Assembly (NCBI GenBank): GCA_964559075.1
Contig: CAZLGJ010000072.1
Coordinates: 1 to 14,559, forward strand
DNA from: Opacimonas sp964559075
Lineage (GTDB): Bacteria > Pseudomonadota > Gammaproteobacteria > Enterobacterales > Alteromonadaceae
Reading direction: 5' to 3'
Length of the DNA: 14,559 bases
This document shows, in pieces, positions 12,959 through 14,559 of this stretch. The notes under the pieces were generated by a model. That model was not told the origin of the DNA. It ran no database searches and saw only the letters and a program-made list of their open reading frames with translations. Made by a program: the position numbers and the translations under genes. Numbering within the stretch: the stretch's first letter is position 1; every line of letters begins with the position of its first letter.

Positions 12959-13903
12959 TTAGGGGGTGTTAATGGACAAAGTCACCGCGCAGTGATCGCT
13001 CAGCATATTTTCAACCGTCATATCCTCAAAATCATAGGCCTTCGCTGCAAGTTGCAGGCGCTTGTCAAAATGTCCAAGCACAACATGATCAATAGGTGCT
13101 GGATACCAAGGGTGACAGCCGATCAATTCTTTGGTGGCAATGGTTAGGGAGGATGAACTGCCATCGGTGTTGGCGCGCATCATGCGCGTCAGGTGATTAT
13201 AGGGGGCAGAAATACGGTGGTTAAAATCACCCAGCACAATATACGGTGTCCCGATGGCTTCACGGCGCTCAATCCACGCATCTAGCACCGGCGCTTGCTG
13301 GGCAAATGTGGTACAGGCGGTGCGGTCGCTACGTGAAAAATTGTCGACAAAACAGCCGCTTTTCATATGCACATTGAGCATGGTTATCTCACCTAGTGGT
13401 GTTTGCACCAGCATTTCCAATCCATGTCTCAAACCGGGGTTATCCAAACCAAAGCTGGCGAGAGTTTTTACCTCTGCAACCATCACACCTTTGCGAACTG
13501 CATAGCCGACTTTTTGTTGCGTGGAGGTAAAGCCATTATCGCGACACTCATACGGCTTGCTGTCGGGGCGTTGTGAGATAAATAATTGCCATTGTTCGGC
13601 GGGAAATAACAGCGCCATGGCCTCAATTGATGCAACTTCTTGCAGCGCCACGATATCGGCGTTGAGCTGTTCTGCGTAGCGCTGCAGCTTAACCAGTTCT
13701 CTGAGCGTGCGGGGTTTACAGCCGTCGGTGATGGGAAAGGCAAGGTGCTCAACATTCCAAGTGACGACTTTTAACGCACCTGACCGCGACTCTGATGTTT
13801 GAACTGGTGACGTATTTTTGTGCGGAGTACAGCCGATTAAGGCCACTGATAGCAACCCTAACAAGGTGTTATTTATGACTTTTATCGCGTTCATCGTATT
13901 CAC
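12959..13903 (-). CDS. Endonuclease/exonuclease/phosphatase-fold lipoprotein (314 aa)
   Basis: This predicted membrane-anchored extracytoplasmic hydrolase has a DNase I-like fold. Residues 1-25 form a lipoprotein signal with lipobox ALIGC (Cys25). The catalytic motifs appear in order: TWNVEHL (Asn), ADIVALQEV (metal-binding Glu), LNVHMKSGC (His), VLGDFNHR (Asp/Asn), IDHVVLG (Asp) and LSDHCAV (Asp-His dyad). Several extra cysteines (in DGCKPR, YECRD, SGCF, RTAC, IGCH) suggest disulfides, as expected outside the cytoplasm. The substrate (nucleic acid, phospholipid, inositol phosphate or other) cannot be told. The start is either GTG at 13903, with GAG 8 bases upstream, or ATG at 13894, with GGA about 11 bases upstream; both keep the signal peptide. 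It is the first gene of the minus-strand run, and its promoter region holds the 15-bp palindrome at 13923-13937. Confidence 0.85.
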   Translation of the reverse strand: MNTMNAIKVINNTLLGLLSVALIGCTPHKNTSPVQTSESRSGALKVVTWNVEHLAFPITDGCKPRTLRELVKLQRYAEQLNADIVALQEVASIEAMALLFPAEQWQLFISQRPDSKPYECRDNGFTSTQQKVGYAVRKGVMVAEVKTLASFGLDNPGLRHGLEMLVQTPLGEITMLNVHMKSGCFVDNFSRSDRTACTTFAQQAPVLDAWIERREAIGTPYIVLGDFNHRISAPYNHLTRMMRANTDGSSSSLTIATKELIGCHPWYPAPIDHVVLGHFDKRLQLAAKAYDFEDMTVENMLSDHCAVTLSINTP

Positions 13904-13922
13904 TATCCAAGCTCAACTTTTC

Positions 13923-13937
13923 TGTGATAATATCACA
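13923..13937. promoter_or_regulatory. Zur-box-like palindrome between divergent genes
   Basis: TGTGATAATATCACA is a perfect odd palindrome. It differs by one symmetric pair of bases from the core TGTTATAATATAACA that I recall for gammaproteobacterial Zur sites. It lies 19 bases before the lipoprotein start on the minus strand and 28 bases upstream of the -10 of the divergent peptidase gene, so a bound repressor could affect both. CRP is less likely because the TGTGA/TCACA arms are separated by 5 bases, not 6. No zur gene is visible in the window. Confidence 0.6.
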
Positions 13938-13965
13938 AACGACCTAACGATCCATATTCACTGAT

Positions 13966-13971
13966 TATAAT
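13966..13971 (+). promoter_or_regulatory. -10 element of the M3 peptidase gene
   Basis: A perfect TATAAT lies 22 bases before the ATG at 13994, with TG four bases before it giving an extended -10 appearance. No good -35 is seen at the expected spacing. Confidence 0.5.
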
Positions 13972-13993
13972 TACAATGGAGAAAACAATTATC

Positions 13994-14559
13994 ATGAATA
14001 AAACTTTTTCTTTCACAGCGCTCAGTCTGGCGCTGGGTCTAGCACTGACAGGTTGTTCCAAACCGACAGAAACCTCACAAACCAACCCTGCTGTGGTGGC
14101 CGAAGCTGCTAGCCAAGACGTGGCAGCTGAAGTCGATATTGCGGCAAATCCATTTTTTCAAGAGTGGGACACGCCATTTGCGACTCCGCCGTTTTCAAAA
14201 ATCACCAACAGCCATTATTTGCCGGCTTTTGAGCAAGCCATGCTTGAACACAAAGCGGAGATAGCGCGCATTGCTGAGGCTGAAACGCTGCCGACGTTTG
14301 ACAACACGCTAGCGCAGATGGAACTTTCCGGTGCTGCTTTAGACAAAGTTGCTTATGTCTTTTTTAATATGACTAATACTGAGTCAGACAAAGAGTTACA
14401 GGGCATTCAGCGTCAAATCTCGCCAAAACTCACGCGCCACAGCAACGACATTTTGATGAACGATGCGCTATTTCAGCGTATCAAAGCCGTGTATGAAAAA
14501 CGCAACGAAAGCGGTTTAAACCCTGAGCAGTTGCGCTTAGTTGAGCGCACATACAATGA
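13994..14559 (+). CDS. M3-family peptidyl-dipeptidase (Dcp-like) lipoprotein, N-terminal part (3' partial)
   Basis: The gene runs off the window end; 188 codons are visible of an expected ~700. Residues 1-21 are a lipoprotein signal with lipobox ALTGC (Cys21), followed by a Thr/Ala-rich linker. The visible domain (NPFFQEWDTPFATPPFSKI, then HYLPAFEQAMLEHKAEI, FDNTLAQMELSGAALDKVAYVFFN, QRQISPKLTRHSNDILMNDALFQRIKAVYE) matches the N-terminal helical part of Dcp/oligopeptidase-A-type M3 metallopeptidases, which trim dipeptides or short peptides in the periplasm. The zinc-binding HExxH motif should lie beyond the window, so activity cannot be judged here. GGAG at 13978-13981 supports the start. It is transcribed divergently from the lipoprotein/COG0523 run and shares the intergenic palindrome. 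Confidence 0.9.
   Translation, partial: MNKTFSFTALSLALGLALTGCSKPTETSQTNPAVVAEAASQDVAAEVDIAANPFFQEWDTPFATPPFSKITNSHYLPAFEQAMLEHKAEIARIAEAETLPTFDNTLAQMELSGAALDKVAYVFFNMTNTESDKELQGIQRQISPKLTRHSNDILMNDALFQRIKAVYEKRNESGLNPEQLRLVERTYN

Noticed and set aside
13923..13937. CRP binding site
   Set aside because: The TGTGA and TCACA arms are separated by 5 bases, whereas CRP sites need 6; the Zur-type reading fits the spacing and gene context better.

Overview
The window looks like a chromosomal segment of a marine gammaproteobacterium, most likely in the order Alteromonadales (Pseudoalteromonas or a relative). I infer this from the mix of TonB-dependent receptors, PutP, ProB and lipoprotein peptidase sequences and from codon use; no rRNA or marker gene is present to settle it.

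Layout. (1) 1-1743 is an accessory, visibly AT-rich region. It holds the 3' end of an Rhs polymorphic-toxin gene, a cognate immunity candidate (DUF1493-like) that overlaps it, and a terminator. A graveyard follows: a truncated IS256-family transposase joined to a second Rhs-like fragment, then the last ~76 codons and right end of an IS66-family transposase. (2) 1744-2121 is non-coding and carries direct and inverted repeats and a weak Fur-like site. (3) 2122-4421 is a FecA-like TonB-dependent receptor with a strong terminator. (4) 4515-4880 is a small secreted Cys/Met-rich protein of unknown function. (5) 4898-8129 (minus strand) is an iron-uptake operon: a TonB-dependent siderophore receptor followed by a PepSY-type inner-membrane protein, behind a promoter with a Fur-like box. 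(6) 8367-10989 (plus strand) is putP (Na+/proline symporter) overlapping a complete glutamate 5-kinase (proB), with a palindrome and a terminator-like hairpin in the leader. (7) 11012-13903 (minus strand) is a three-gene run: an endonuclease/exonuclease/phosphatase-fold lipoprotein, a COG0523 (CobW/ZigA-type) GTPase with a His-rich loop, and a WYL-domain regulator resembling BrxR/CapW. (8) 13994 to the end is the 5' part of a divergent M3-family peptidase lipoprotein (Dcp-like).

How the parts fit. Three themes stand out. Metal acquisition: two iron-type receptors, PepSY, and a predicted zinc metallochaperone whose operon starts beside a 15-bp palindrome, TGTGATAATATCACA, close to the gammaproteobacterial Zur box and shared with a divergent zinc-peptidase gene. 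Proline supply: uptake and the first biosynthetic step are translationally linked, which suggests osmoadaptation. Intercellular competition: the Rhs toxin tail with its immunity gene. The most promising under-described unit is the putative Zur-controlled lipoprotein-phosphatase/nuclease + COG0523 GTPase (+ WYL regulator) cluster. No complete defence system, CRISPR array, tRNA or rRNA was seen.
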